Source: Heliophilum fasciatum (GTDB taxonomy: Bacteria; Bacillota; Desulfitobacteriia; Heliobacteriales; Heliobacteriaceae). Taken from it: a stretch of 64,000 nucleotides of DNA. The notes below the pieces were generated by a model. It saw nothing but the letters and a program-made list of their open reading frames with translations, did not search any database and was not told the origin of the DNA. The translations under genes and the position numbers were made by a program. Positions 18,583 to 29,000 of the stretch are shown here, one piece after another (position 1 is the stretch's first letter; each line of letters begins with the position of its first letter). The DNA lies in NCBI RefSeq assembly GCF_004341395.1, contig NZ_SLXT01000013.1, positions 1 to 64,000 on the forward strand, given 5' to 3'.

Positions 18583-19092
18583 ATGTTTTATGAAGATGGG
18601 TATGCCAATCACGAGGACTCTTTTGATGCCGCCGATTTCTACCAACAGCAGCAAGCACGGCTTATGCCCTTATATCGGTACTGGAATCCAAGCATTACGG
18701 ATCATTTTTATACAACCAATTTCGGCGAACTAGGCCGGGGCAGAAACGGTTATACCTTTGAAGGAATTGCCGGTTATGTTCTCTCCGAACGACGCCCGAA
18801 CACGGTCCCGCTGTATCGCTACTGGAACCCGACGATTAGCGATCATTTCTATACGACGAATTTTAACGAATTAGGCCGCGGCGGCAATGGCTATCGCTTC
18901 GAAGGCATTGTCGGTTATATGTTCCCGAATCAGCGCCCCGGTACGGTTCCGCTTCATCGATATTGGAATCCCCAGATTACCGATCATTTTTACACCGCCA
19001 ATTTTAACGAATTGGGCACAGGTAGAAACGGTTATGTCTATGAAGGGGTTCCAGGTTACCTCTACCCCGTTCGTCAACCTCGCCGGGCCTAA
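18583..19092 (+). CDS. Three-repeat YRYWNP / DHFYT protein (DUF5648-like)
   Basis: About 169 residues made almost wholly of three near-identical units of about 39 residues. Each contains P-L-(Y/H)-RYWNP, I-(T/S)-DHFYT-(T/A)-NF, ELG-x-GxNGY and (Y/F)EG-(I/V)-xGY. Such repeats occur as C-terminal modules of secreted hydrolases and adhesins, where they are thought to form a beta-propeller- or lectin-like surface. Here they stand alone with no signal peptide. The frame opens at GTG 18574, but GGAGAGG lies too close to it; ATG 18583, ten bases from that site, is the likelier start. The function is unknown. Confidence 0.82.
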   Translation: MFYEDGYANHEDSFDAADFYQQQQARLMPLYRYWNPSITDHFYTTNFGELGRGRNGYTFEGIAGYVLSERRPNTVPLYRYWNPTISDHFYTTNFNELGRGGNGYRFEGIVGYMFPNQRPGTVPLHRYWNPQITDHFYTANFNELGTGRNGYVYEGVPGYLYPVRQPRRA

Positions 19093-19105
19093 CCTTTAAG
19101 TAAGC

Positions 19106-19145
19106 AAAAGCACCGCAGGAACAAGCGTTTCCTGCGGTGCTTTTT
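19106..19145. terminator. Strong terminator between convergent genes
   Basis: A 15-bp stem (19106-19120 with 19130-19144) runs from A-rich to T-rich ends and can act on both strands. It ends the repeat-protein gene (plus) and the L,D-transpeptidase gene (minus). Confidence 0.88.
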
Positions 19146-19159
19146 GATCTTTGATCAGC

Positions 19160-19495
19160 TTACCTGCTGATGACGACCTGCGTTCCGATCGGCACCATCC
19201 GCGATAACTCCAGCACATCCTGGTTATACATGCGAATACAGCCATGGGAAACGGATTTCCCGATTGAACTGGGGTCGTTCGTTCCATGAATGCCATAACC
19301 GCGCCGGCTCAATCCCATCCACATGGCACCATAAGGACCTCCGGGATTCGCCTGTTTATTGATGATCCGGTAGCTTCCCGTCGGTGTCGGCGTCAACATC
19401 TTGCCAACGGCGATTGGATAGGTCTTGATCAACCGGTTGTCTTGGTACAAGAGCAATTGTCGTCGGCCCACCTGCACATTGATGCGATATGCCAT
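19160..19495 (-). CDS. Minimal L,D-transpeptidase (YkuD domain)
   Basis: 111 residues consisting of the YkuD catalytic fold only. It has IHGTN (HXXG-like motif) and the active-site SHGCIRM with nucleophilic Cys near residue 86. L,D-transpeptidases crosslink peptidoglycan stems or attach proteins. This one has neither a signal peptide nor a LysM domain, so its route out of the cell is not evident; small YkuD proteins of this kind are also found in spore formers. ATG 19495 has GAGGTG eight bases upstream. Confidence 0.9.
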   Translation of the reverse strand: MAYRINVQVGRRQLLLYQDNRLIKTYPIAVGKMLTPTPTGSYRIINKQANPGGPYGAMWMGLSRRGYGIHGTNDPSSIGKSVSHGCIRMYNQDVLELSRMVPIGTQVVISR

Positions 19496-19692
19496 CTGTT
19501 CATCACCTCAGTACAGCCTATTCGCCAGCATAAACGAGGTGATCCATAATATGGTTGGTCCGCAATAACACTCTGCGCTACGGCATCGAATCGTAAGAAA
19601 TATTCACTCGCCCTTTTCATTTGTTTTTCAGACCCTGCAGTTATACTCTTCATCATCAAGGAATTACGATGATTAATAGGAGGAATTATAAT

Positions 19693-20127
19693 ATGAAGAA
19701 AATCATCGCCAGCGGCGCCATTATCAGCGGGGTGATTGCCGCTTCTATCGCCACCATGTCCGTTTTCGGTGACAACGAAGCGACCTTCTCGTCGATTCCT
19801 GTATCTACTTCGGTGACAACTACCGATTCGGCAACCCCTTCCAAGGCCCCGGCCGCTGCCCAAGCATCTTCACCAGCAGCCCCGGCACCAAAGACAACCA
19901 CGGGATCTGCCAACAGCAACAGCGCTTCTTATGTAGCTTCGGCTTCGGCAACAACACCAACCACTCCACCACCCTCCAAAGGAAAAAAACATCGTCCCTC
20001 CTCCCTTCAAGCCAATGCCGGTGCATCGCAAGTAACACCATCATCGCAAAATCGCGGTAGCAGCTACACAACGCAAGCAAGCACCGAAAATCGCCGGACT
20101 TCTACCATTCGTTCTTCTGCTTCGTAA
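19693..20127 (+). CDS. Small Ser/Thr/Ala/Pro-rich exported protein
   Basis: 144 residues. A signal-like hydrophobic segment (KKIIASGAIISGVIAASIATM) is followed entirely by low-complexity Ser, Thr, Ala and Pro sequence with no cysteines and no recognisable domain. The composition suggests a disordered, cell-wall-associated or glycosylated polypeptide. ATG 19693 follows AGGAGG by nine bases, so translation is well supported even though no homologue can be named. The function is unknown. Confidence 0.7.
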   Translation: MKKIIASGAIISGVIAASIATMSVFGDNEATFSSIPVSTSVTTTDSATPSKAPAAAQASSPAAPAPKTTTGSANSNSASYVASASATTPTTPPPSKGKKHRPSSLQANAGASQVTPSSQNRGSSYTTQASTENRRTSTIRSSAS

Positions 20128-20202
20128 CACCGGAGCATAGCTTCCTCACATCGCCGGCAACACTTCACCGGGTTAGCTCCATGCTAACTGAATCTAATAA
20201 AG

Positions 20203-20246
20203 AAAATGTGCCCCCCTGCCAGTCAGCAAGGGGGCACATTTTTTTG
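20203..20246. terminator. Bidirectional terminator
   Basis: A 13-bp stem (20203-20215 with 20230-20242) has A- and T-runs on its two sides. It lies between the Ser/Thr-rich gene (plus) and the ApbE gene (minus). Confidence 0.87.
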
Positions 20247-20318
20247 CATACAATCCAGAACTGTCGCGGCCTCTCTGCATACGCCATAGGGCCGAGCATG
20301 GATAGGGCCAGTGGTAGC

Positions 20319-21224
20319 TTAATCCTGATATACCTCGTATTCCAGGCAATAGGCACCCAGATTATCACTGTACATCACCTTGTGCTGCCGATCGACTGCG
20401 ATGTACGCCAGTTCCGGCTGGTGCGCTTTCATCCACCGTGGCCCCTCGTCGGGACCGAGAATCAAAAGCGTTTTCGCATAGATCTCGGCCGTGGCCAACT
20501 GCGGAGCCACAATCGTCACTTGGATCCAATCCGAAGTCAGCGAACGACCGGTACGCGGATCGATGATATGGTGAGCCGACGTTCCATCGGCCTTTTGCCA
20601 ACTGCGCTTGATCGTATTGCTTGTCGCCACAGCAACGGTGCCCTTGAGCACCAAAAAAGCCATATCTCTTTCCGGTTCCTGCGGATGGGCAATGCCCACC
20701 GACCATGGCTCCCCATCGGGATCGCGGCCCCAAAGCAATAAATCGCCGCCAGCATTGATACAAGCACCAGGATGCACCGGCGGAAAGAACTTTTCTTTGG
20801 CTTTTTGCGCACTCCAACCTTTGGCGATGCCGCCGAAGTCGACCATCGGTTGGTGCGGAGATCTTGAGGGGATGGAGGGATCACCCGCCGCAAACTGCCC
20901 AGCGCGGGAGGGCTGGCCCAACTCATCAAAGCTTACACCATAACCCTCCCCGATCAACCGATGCCCCAGATACGGATTAAACAATCCGCCCGAATCTTCA
21001 AACCCCCGCCGTGCTTCCGTCCATACTTCACGAAAGATCGGCGATAATTCGTCGACGGTGCTTTTGCCTTCATTATATTTCGTCACATCACTGTCCGCCA
21101 AAAACCGGCTCAAGGTCTGCTCGACCGTACGAATCCAAACTTCGATTTCCCAGCAAAGCCGGTCGTCAGCACCGAAAATCGCAAAGGAGGTGTTCATTGC
21201 TTTAAATGGATAGATCCCGTTCAC
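20319..21224 (-). CDS. apbE: ApbE-family FAD:protein FMN transferase, apparently cytosolic
   Basis: 301 residues with the ApbE signatures DFGGIAKGW, INAGGDLLLWG, HHIIDPRTG and ATAEIYAKTLLILG; the Asp/Thr metal-site region ATAE is intact. The family transfers FMN from FAD to a Thr or Ser of a target protein. Typical ApbE proteins are lipoproteins outside the membrane, but this one starts MNGIYPFKAMNTSF with no signal peptide, so it should act in the cytosol or on a cytosolic target. Its start overlaps the stop of the giant helicase gene by four bases (ATGA), so it depends on that gene for expression. No flavinylation target (such as an NqrC- or RnfG-type protein) is encoded in the window. Confidence 0.92.
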   Translation of the reverse strand: MNGIYPFKAMNTSFAIFGADDRLCWEIEVWIRTVEQTLSRFLADSDVTKYNEGKSTVDELSPIFREVWTEARRGFEDSGGLFNPYLGHRLIGEGYGVSFDELGQPSRAGQFAAGDPSIPSRSPHQPMVDFGGIAKGWSAQKAKEKFFPPVHPGACINAGGDLLLWGRDPDGEPWSVGIAHPQEPERDMAFLVLKGTVAVATSNTIKRSWQKADGTSAHHIIDPRTGRSLTSDWIQVTIVAPQLATAEIYAKTLLILGPDEGPRWMKAHQPELAYIAVDRQHKVMYSDNLGAYCLEYEVYQD

Positions 21225-24200
21225 CCTCCTTTCCCATGGCTTGCCCAGGCTTGGCGAATCTCTGCGGCGCGACGGCTCACCCGTTCTTGCAAGGGTACCG
21301 GTTGTTCAGCCGGCACCGGCACCATCGCCTCCTCCGGCAAAGATCGTCCTGCTTCCGGCAAGATCCCCAGTTGAGCCATGCGGGCGACCACAACGGCCAT
21401 CGTTCCCTCGGGATCGCGGAAAAACTGGCTGCCCCGAATGCGCACAAAGCGCCAACCGAGCCGTTCCAAAATCGCCTGCCGCTCCACTTCCTTGGCCACC
21501 GTCGCCGGCGTGGAGAAGCGATCACCTTCACACTCAAGGGCCACACGCCCGGTGGCGCCTTCCAAGACCAGATCGATCCGGTACTCGCCCACAGGCCACT
21601 GTATGGTCACGCGATAACCACGCTGCCCGAGCCAGTCCCGCACCATCTGAACAAACGATGAGGTATCTTCTGTATTTGCTTCCGCGCCGTCGATCGCTTC
21701 CGGATAGAGCGCATGCTGAATCAATTGCCGGCGCAAGTCACCCGGTTTTAAATCAACGTCCGGATTCAGCGAATAAACGACCCAAAGCTGATCGCGCGCC
21801 CGGCTCGCCGCTACGTTGTACCGCTTTTTTTCCCGATCCAGCGGTCCTGTCGTCAATAACGGCAAGGCTTTTTTCTCCGGCCCATAGACCATGGATAAAA
21901 AGATCACATCGCGCTCATCACCTTGGAAATGGGCCGAATTGCCGCATTGGATACGGCGGCGCAAGTACTCTTCCGGTGCCATCATGCGCCGCAGCAACCC
22001 ATCAATCAGCGCCGCCTGATCTTCACCGAGCAAGGAAATCACGCCAAAGGTGGCGTGGGCATACTCCGGTTGCTCGGTACAAGCCAGCAACAGCGATGCA
22101 ATCGTTTCCGCTTCCCGGGGATTCTTATCGCCGGAACGAACGGCACCTTGCACCTGTTGAGCGACAGTAAAAGGGCGAAGCCGTACATCGCTGCTGTCAC
22201 GGAGGGGCTTGATTTTCCCTTGATAGGATAATTGATTGCTGAACTGAATGATCGGCGGCACACAGCGAAAATGTTCCCTGAGGCACACCGGCTCAAAAAC
22301 GGTTCCGGCCAATTCATAAACGGAAAACTGGGCGTCATAGAGATGGCGGTTGGGGATACCCACCAAAAACATATCGGACAAGCGCTGTACTTGCGTTTGA
22401 TCGGCACCGACCGCTAAGGGGCTGACTTGTTGATCATCACCAACAACAACCACTTGGCTGCCCATATAGAGCGCCGCCAGGGCCAGGGCATCGGCTTGAC
22501 TGGCTTCGTCGATGATGACAATGTCAAAGCGGTTTTTGATGGGATCAAAATTTTCTACAACCCGGTTGAGCGGCATGATCCACACCGGTACGGCCGTTTG
22601 ACAGTCCAGCATCAACTTGCGTGCTTCCGCCATGAGTTCCGGTACACGGGCCCCCATTCCCCGGCCAATCTTGCGCATTGTCGCTTTCCAGCCCATTAAG
22701 GCTTGCCGCTGCGGCCCGGTGGTGCGTTTAATTTGGGCCGCCCAGGCTTTTTTCTCGACCAACTGCGCCGTCGTCCGCCGCAACGCTTCACTGACACTGT
22801 GAATCTGGCCTTGCAGATCGTCCAGAGGCCGGCAGGCCCGTGCTTCGAGCGCCGTCCACAACTGCCGCCACTTCCAGGCTTTTTCCACATCACCGGGAGC
22901 TACTGTGCTGCCGTGCCGTGCGGTACGCTCTTTGATCTGCTGTGCCCAGTTGGGGGCCACCAGCGCCAGTTTCTCCAATAAGGCCGTGCGTTGCTTTTTG
23001 ATTTCCCGTTTGGTGACCAGTTCATGGAGCCGCAAGTACCCTTGCCGGTACGCTTCCGCATTGCCCAGCAACACGGCTTGGATCAAGCCATCGATGGTCG
23101 TGCCTTGCCCAACCGGCGCCGCTTGCTCCAACCGTTTGCGCAATTCCGTCCATTCCCCTTGCAAGCGTGTCATGCGCAGGCGATCGATCTGCGCCGCCAT
23201 GATCGGTGGAAGCTCTTTTTCCACCGCCCTAACCAATCGCTCCACCGGGCCAAAGGGTCCCACGATCAGCGGCACGGTCTCCCAAAAAGCGCTCCACGTG
23301 AAGCCTAACTTCTCCAGTTCATTAACCAGAGGCAGCCATTTATCCCGGTACCAATACAAACAGTGCCGAATCTGCATGCCGATTTGCGCCGCCACCTGCT
23401 CCGGTGCTTCCCCGAGCGTAGCCAGCGCCGGCGCATCGAGGGGCTCCAGTTGCCGGGACCACCGTTCTTGTAATCGCTGCTGCGCAGCGCGGAGTTCCAC
23501 CAGCGTAATCAGCGCTGAAAAATCGGCGACCGATTCCGGCTCGCGGCCGTTTACACGGGCTGCCTGCAACACTTTTTTCCAAGGCTGCTTCCAAAGCAAG
23601 GTCATTTTCGGGATGGCACCTTTTTGCGCAACCTGGCTGCGCATATCTTTAAGTAGCGCCGCCAGTTCATCAACGGCCGGCAACTCGTCACTTGCGGGCA
23701 GTTCCGGTGCATAGGTGATGAAGTCTTCCTGCGCCTGCAGCGCCCGGCCGGCGACCTCATCGATCAAGGTAAGTAAATTTTTCCAGGGCATCATCGCCAC
23801 TTCGCCGCTCATACCGGCCAGCAACGCCGCCCGTTGCCATGGCGGTGCTTGGCCATATTGGAGCGCGGCCACGGCTTGCTCCAGGCGTTCGGCGAGGGTA
23901 CGTAAGGTCTCCGGTGTTTTTTCTTCAATCAGCGGACACCAAAAGGCGCGCTGTTCCTCGCGGGTGCTTTCATGGAGCCGCCGCAGTTCCTGAACGACCG
24001 TCGCAAATTGCGCCGGCGGCCAAAGCAACTCCATCGCCGGCAGATCGGCCAGCAACTCCTGATCATCCTGCGCGCTGAGCACACCGTTGCTGGCATAAAG
24101 AAATTCCCACTCGGTCTGTGACAGCGGCAGCGGTGCCCCCAGTTGTACCGGCGCGGGGATCCATCCATCGGTTGTCTCATGCGCTCGGACCCAGCGCGCC

Positions 24201-25870
24201 GCTTCGCTGGGGGCAATTTTTTCACCCAGTACCTCCACCGGTATGTATTCATCCCATCGAGCCTGCTGCAAATCGGCCCGCAAACGCCGCAACTGGGTCA
24301 GCAGTTCGGCACGATGCTCGGCCAGTTCCGTCGCTTCCCGTTCCAGTGTATATTCATCATCGCTGCCCAACCGCGCGGCAATCGCATCGATGGCGCGCTC
24401 CATCTGCTGGCGATGGCTTTCGGTCATGACGCTGATACAAAGCGGCTGAAGCGGCTCGACGATCTTTTCCCAGAGAACCGCCAGGGCCTTCGTGGTATAG
24501 CTGGTCACCAGCACCCGTTTGCCCTCGGCCAAAAAATGGCCGATCAAGTTGGCAATCGTATGGGTCTTGCCGGTACCCGGCGGCCCCTGCACCAGGACGG
24601 CACCGTGGGTCTGCAATTGCCGGGCGATACGCAGTTGTTCCCCGTTGGCTTCTTTGCTCAGCAACACCTGCTCATCATAGCCGTTGGGATCGATGGCCCC
24701 GGTTCCGGCCCCGGCCGGTTCCAGCGCAACGGCCACGTCCATTGCCGCCATCAGCTCGTGGTCCGAGGCCTTAACCATCGCATTCAAAAGCGGCTGCCTA
24801 TCGTTGCTGCTTTCTTCAAGGTCTTGGTCTCCGGAGGCTGTTAACGCCCCTGGCTCTGCTGGCTGCACGCCGACGATCTGCTGTAAAAAGCCCGGCAATT
24901 CTTCCCGCCGATCCAGATCCTCCAGAATCCGCTCCAGCGCCGCGCTGTACCCCAACGTACGGGAGCGCAGAAAAATCACCGGTGCCCGGCCCAGCCTGGG
25001 GATCTCGCCGCCTTTGGGCGGACGGCTGTCGCCCACGAACTCGCCATAGGGGGATAACTGCGTGATCAAACGCTGAAAAAACCGTGCCGTTTCCCGCCCG
25101 CCCAAGGGATGAAAGCGGCCCCCTTCCAGGTCGACACGAACGCGATGAATCGCCGTGGCTACATCGTCACCAAAATAACCAAGCATATCGGTGTAGAGTT
25201 CCGGCATCCGGCCGGTACCTTGAAAAATAAACTCGGGCACCTGGGCATCAAAGCGCAACTGTACACGCTGTAAGAGCACCGGATGATAGAACTCCCGATC
25301 CTCGCGGTTCCACGCTAACAGGCCGTCACCCAAGATGATCTCAAAGCGCTCCCCTTCCCGTTCCAGACGCGAATAAAGCTCAAAAAGACGCGTAAACAGT
25401 TGCATCACTCGATAGGCAGGCATTTCGGCCTTGACCCAGGCATCGCGCTGCGCGGCCCACCGCGACCACAGCCGTGCTCGTTGCCGTCCTGCCGTAAAAG
25501 GCACTTCGATGGCCACACCTTGCTCATCGCGAAGGATGCGTTTCTCGAAAATCGTTACTTTTTTATCGATATGCTGCCAGCCTTCCGCTACCCAGCCCAC
25601 TAATTCCGCCGGTAATGGCGGTGCTTCTTTGCAGACCGGACGGCGCACTTTGAGCAGCCATTGCTCTCCATCGATCGCTGCACTTGTATCATCGGTCATT
25701 CCCCGGACAATACAGGGATGAACCGGCAGATCATCCAGCCACAACTGCCAGGGCAATTCCTCTACCTGCGTGATCGCCGGATTGCGCACTTCATTCATTG
25801 CCTGGAGAAATTGAAAAACCTGCCGTAACCGCCGGCGCGCTACCTCCGCCACCCAAGTTCCCCCTTCCAT
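21221..25870 (-). CDS. Giant SF1 (UPF1/DNA2-like) helicase with C-terminal Vsr/DUF559-type nuclease domain
   Basis: 1549 residues. The N-terminal 400 residues are unassigned. Walker A is VQGPPGTGKTHT near 427. A roughly 670-residue helical insertion separates it from Walker B IIDEASQADALALA near 1115. Motif VI-like YNVAASRARDQLWVV lies near 1355. The last 150 residues form a PD-(D/E)XK-like nuclease fold: FVQMVRDWLGQRGYRV, EYRIDLVLEG, VALECEGD, ERLGWRFVRIRGSQFF. The pairing of a COG1112-type helicase with a Vsr-like end is known from anti-phage genes (the DUF4011-helicase-Vsr type), but no DUF4011 is recognisable here. A defence role is therefore inference; general nucleic-acid repair is the alternative. 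The start at 25870 has only a weak ribosome site. It is coupled to apbE. Confidence 0.88.
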   Translation of the reverse strand: MEGGTWVAEVARRRLRQVFQFLQAMNEVRNPAITQVEELPWQLWLDDLPVHPCIVRGMTDDTSAAIDGEQWLLKVRRPVCKEAPPLPAELVGWVAEGWQHIDKKVTIFEKRILRDEQGVAIEVPFTAGRQRARLWSRWAAQRDAWVKAEMPAYRVMQLFTRLFELYSRLEREGERFEIILGDGLLAWNREDREFYHPVLLQRVQLRFDAQVPEFIFQGTGRMPELYTDMLGYFGDDVATAIHRVRVDLEGGRFHPLGGRETARFFQRLITQLSPYGEFVGDSRPPKGGEIPRLGRAPVIFLRSRTLGYSAALERILEDLDRREELPGFLQQIVGVQPAEPGALTASGDQDLEESSNDRQPLLNAMVKASDHELMAAMDVAVALEPAGAGTGAIDPNGYDEQVLLSKEANGEQLRIARQLQTHGAVLVQGPPGTGKTHTIANLIGHFLAEGKRVLVTSYTTKALAVLWEKIVEPLQPLCISVMTESHRQQMERAIDAIAARLGSDDEYTLEREATELAEHRAELLTQLRRLRADLQQARWDEYIPVEVLGEKIAPSEAARWVRAHETTDGWIPAPVQLGAPLPLSQTEWEFLYASNGVLSAQDDQELLADLPAMELLWPPAQFATVVQELRRLHESTREEQRAFWCPLIEEKTPETLRTLAERLEQAVAALQYGQAPPWQRAALLAGMSGEVAMMPWKNLLTLIDEVAGRALQAQEDFITYAPELPASDELPAVDELAALLKDMRSQVAQKGAIPKMTLLWKQPWKKVLQAARVNGREPESVADFSALITLVELRAAQQRLQERWSRQLEPLDAPALATLGEAPEQVAAQIGMQIRHCLYWYRDKWLPLVNELEKLGFTWSAFWETVPLIVGPFGPVERLVRAVEKELPPIMAAQIDRLRMTRLQGEWTELRKRLEQAAPVGQGTTIDGLIQAVLLGNAEAYRQGYLRLHELVTKREIKKQRTALLEKLALVAPNWAQQIKERTARHGSTVAPGDVEKAWKWRQLWTALEARACRPLDDLQGQIHSVSEALRRTTAQLVEKKAWAAQIKRTTGPQRQALMGWKATMRKIGRGMGARVPELMAEARKLMLDCQTAVPVWIMPLNRVVENFDPIKNRFDIVIIDEASQADALALAALYMGSQVVVVGDDQQVSPLAVGADQTQVQRLSDMFLVGIPNRHLYDAQFSVYELAGTVFEPVCLREHFRCVPPIIQFSNQLSYQGKIKPLRDSSDVRLRPFTVAQQVQGAVRSGDKNPREAETIASLLLACTEQPEYAHATFGVISLLGEDQAALIDGLLRRMMAPEEYLRRRIQCGNSAHFQGDERDVIFLSMVYGPEKKALPLLTTGPLDREKKRYNVAASRARDQLWVVYSLNPDVDLKPGDLRRQLIQHALYPEAIDGAEANTEDTSSFVQMVRDWLGQRGYRVTIQWPVGEYRIDLVLEGATGRVALECEGDRFSTPATVAKEVERQAILERLGWRFVRIRGSQFFRDPEGTMAVVVARMAQLGILPEAGRSLPEEAMVPVPAEQPVPLQERVSRRAAEIRQAWASHGKGG

Positions 25871-25954
25871 CTCGGCATCCCTGCCCTTTAACTGTCATCC
25901 CTATTCATCTTTATGATGGTTAAATTTCGCCAAGCCTTCCACTTTCCCTTTATG

Positions 25955-25994
25955 TGCAAAAGGAAGGCCCCAACCTGCGCTACGGGTTGCGGCC
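25955..25994 (-). terminator. Terminator of the dCache hybrid kinase gene
   Basis: An imperfect stem (25966-25975 with 25985-25994) is followed on the minus strand by TTCCTTTT. It lies about 20 bp past the kinase stop and before the helicase start. Confidence 0.6.
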
Positions 25995-26015
25995 TATCAA
26001 CGGTGGAAATCTTTT

Positions 26016-29000
26016 TTACACTTCTTCCGCACATAAGCGATCGATCGCCGTCGTCAGCTTTTCCATCACCAACGCAAGCTGTTCCCGGTTTCCCTCTTTT
26101 ACGAACGTCTCCGCTTCTACGGACAGTTTGGCGATTTCCATCGCCCGGACACTGGACGATGCACCCTTTAACTGATGCAGAAGAAACCGCACTTCGGCAA
26201 AATTATTTTTGGCAAGCTGGTTATAAATATCACGGATCAATCCGTTCGTTAGGTCGCATAATCCCTTGAGCAATTCTTTGCAGTCCGCCTCCTGGAGGCC
26301 CGTTTCCTCCATCAGCCGCTTGATCGTCTCGGAAGCGGGGCTTGGGGAAGCTTTTGCTTTTTCATCGCCTTTATCGTCTTGCGCTTTGCCGTCTCGCGCT
26401 TTACTGTCTTGCGCTTTGCCGTGTTTACGCAGCATCGTCAGCACCTGATCCATGCGCACCGGTTTGCTTAAGTAATCATCCATTCCGGCTTCCAAACATT
26501 TTTCCTGATCACCCTTCATCGCGTCAGCGGTCATCGCGATGATCACTGTATGCTTTTTGCCGGCCTCGGCCGCACGAATCTGCTTTGTCGCTTCATAGCC
26601 ATCCAGCAGCGGCATCTGGCCGTCCATAAAGACAATATCATAGTCGTTATACGCGCAAGCTTTGACGGCCTCCATCCCGTTGACGGCAATATCGCAATGG
26701 AGCCCGCTCATTTTCAACAGCTTAACGAAAAACTTCCTATTGATCTCATTATCTTCTACCAGCAAGATCTTCAGTTGACTGTTAAATTTGGCGTCTCGTA
26801 CGGTATGGCGGGTGATAAAAAGCTCTTCGCTGTCGCTGCCCGGTTTCTGCCCGTCAAGCACCATGGCGATACAATCAAGCAGTTCCTTGCGCTTATAGGG
26901 TTTGGAAATATATCCGACAAAACCTTTCGCTTTGGCTCTTTTGGCTTCGGCCATCGCATTGAGTGCCGTTAGTAAAATCATCGGCACATGGTGACCATTC
27001 ACCATCGTCTGCAGTGCTGCCGAAAGATAAAAATCCTCAACCCCGGTCATGTCATAGTCCACTAAAATCGCATCAAAAGGTTGTCCGGCCCGCTCCGCAA
27101 CAATCCGGTGCAGCTCTTCGTCGACGCCTGTGGTGGTAACAACCTGGCATCCTTCTTTCTCCAGATAATTTTTCGCAATATCACTGTCCATGGCTTGGTC
27201 ATCGATCAGCAAGATCTGTTTTCCTTGGAGCACCGAATAGCCGGGTAAACTGGGGATTTCTACGCCTGTTGCTTTGGCCACGGTCACCGTGAAATAAAAC
27301 GTGGAGCCTTGGTCTTTTTCACTGGCTACATTGATCGTTCCCCCCATCATCTCGACCAGCTTTTTGCAGATGGAAAGGCCCAGGCCCGTTCCACCGTATT
27401 TGCGCGTCGATGATGCATCAGCTTGAGTGAAAGGTTGAAAGAGCTTTTGGATCTCTTCTTGCGACATGCCAATACCGGTATCTTTGATGGCAAAGGCGAC
27501 TTCCATGGTGTTTTCCGACTGCTCCCAGAGGGACACTTCGATCAGCACTTCTCCGTCATCAGTAAATTTGATGGCATTGTTCACGAGGTTACTGAGCACT
27601 TGGCACAACCGTGTGGGATCGCCAATCACATAGGGTGGGACGACAGAACGAATCATCACTTGCAGATCGATGCCTTTTTCCCGCGCTTTAGCCTCAAACA
27701 ATCGAACCGTTCCATTAATGGCCGAACGAATATCAAAGGGGATTTGTTCCACTTCCATCTTGCCCGATTCGATTTTGGAAAGATCGAGGATGTCATTGAT
27801 CACTTTGAGCAGGTTATCCGTTGAGGTTTTCATGATTTGAACGAATTCTAACTGTTCGCTGTCTAATTTCGTTGTTTCCAGCAGTTGCAGAAACCCCATC
27901 AGGCCGTTCATGGGCGTCCGGATTTCATGGCTCATAGTAGCCAAAAATTGGCTTTTGGCATGGTTGGCTTCTTCGGCCAGTTCTTTGGCGAGAACGAGTG
28001 CCTTTTGGCTTTCTTGAAGTTCCGCCGTTCTCTCGTTGACTTTATCCTCCAGATTGTTGATCAGCACATCCAATTCGTGAGCCATGCGATTGAAGGCCTT
28101 GGCCAGGTTACCGATCTCATCATTGCGAAATACGGTCACTCGTTGCGCTAAATTGCCTTTGGAAAATTCCTCAGACGCATGGATCAAATGGTTGATCGGT
28201 CGCAGGATGACCTTGGTACTTTTCAGGTGAATGACGATCGCCAGGCCAAGGGCCAACAACGATAATAGGAGTGCCGTTTTGACACTTTTATCGATGTCCG
28301 CTGTAAAAAGACTTTCGGGAAAAGCGGTGATGATCAGCCAATTTAAACCTTCTTTATTGTATTCCACAACATTTACACGACATGTTTTGCTTTCAGTGTT
28401 TATAACGGTGCAGTTGCCTTTTCCCTGTATATAATTTTGATAGGCTGCGATAATCGCTGGTTTGCCAGTTTGATCGACCGTCGTTCTTTGGATGGTTCCG
28501 TCAGCTTCTGTTGTAAAATTCCTTTGATCAAATGAATTGGCGATCAGCATACCGGATTGCTTTTCTACGATCAACGAGATCGCACCATTCTTCTGGGCAA
28601 CCTCTTGGAGATAGTGATTCAAACGGGAAAGCGCGATATGGGTCCCCAATACGCCTTGCAGTTGATGGTTCTGATTGTAGATGGGGTATGCCGCCGTAAG
28701 TACTATTTCTTCATTCACAAAATGTTTATAGACCGGAGAAAAGTAGGGGGTACCCATTTCCTTGGCCCGTTGATACCAATCACGCGTGCGCGGATCAAAT
28801 TTCCCAACGCTACCGACAAAGGTACCTTCGGTAAAATTTTCGTTCAACCGGTAATAGTGAACATCTCCTTTGGTTTCGGCGTTATTCCGGTAGACCTCAA
28901 GCTGATCATTGGGATTTCTGCGAGCGCCATAATAGTCGCCGCTTTCCATCCCATAACTGAAGCTGTAGATCGCTTCGCTGTTGGCCTTAATGACGCCGGC

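Noticed and set aside
21241-22170. Plus-strand frame (309 codons) opposite the helicase gene
   Set aside because: Pro/Arg/Ser-rich shadow frame caused by the codon bias of the helicase gene; no start signal.
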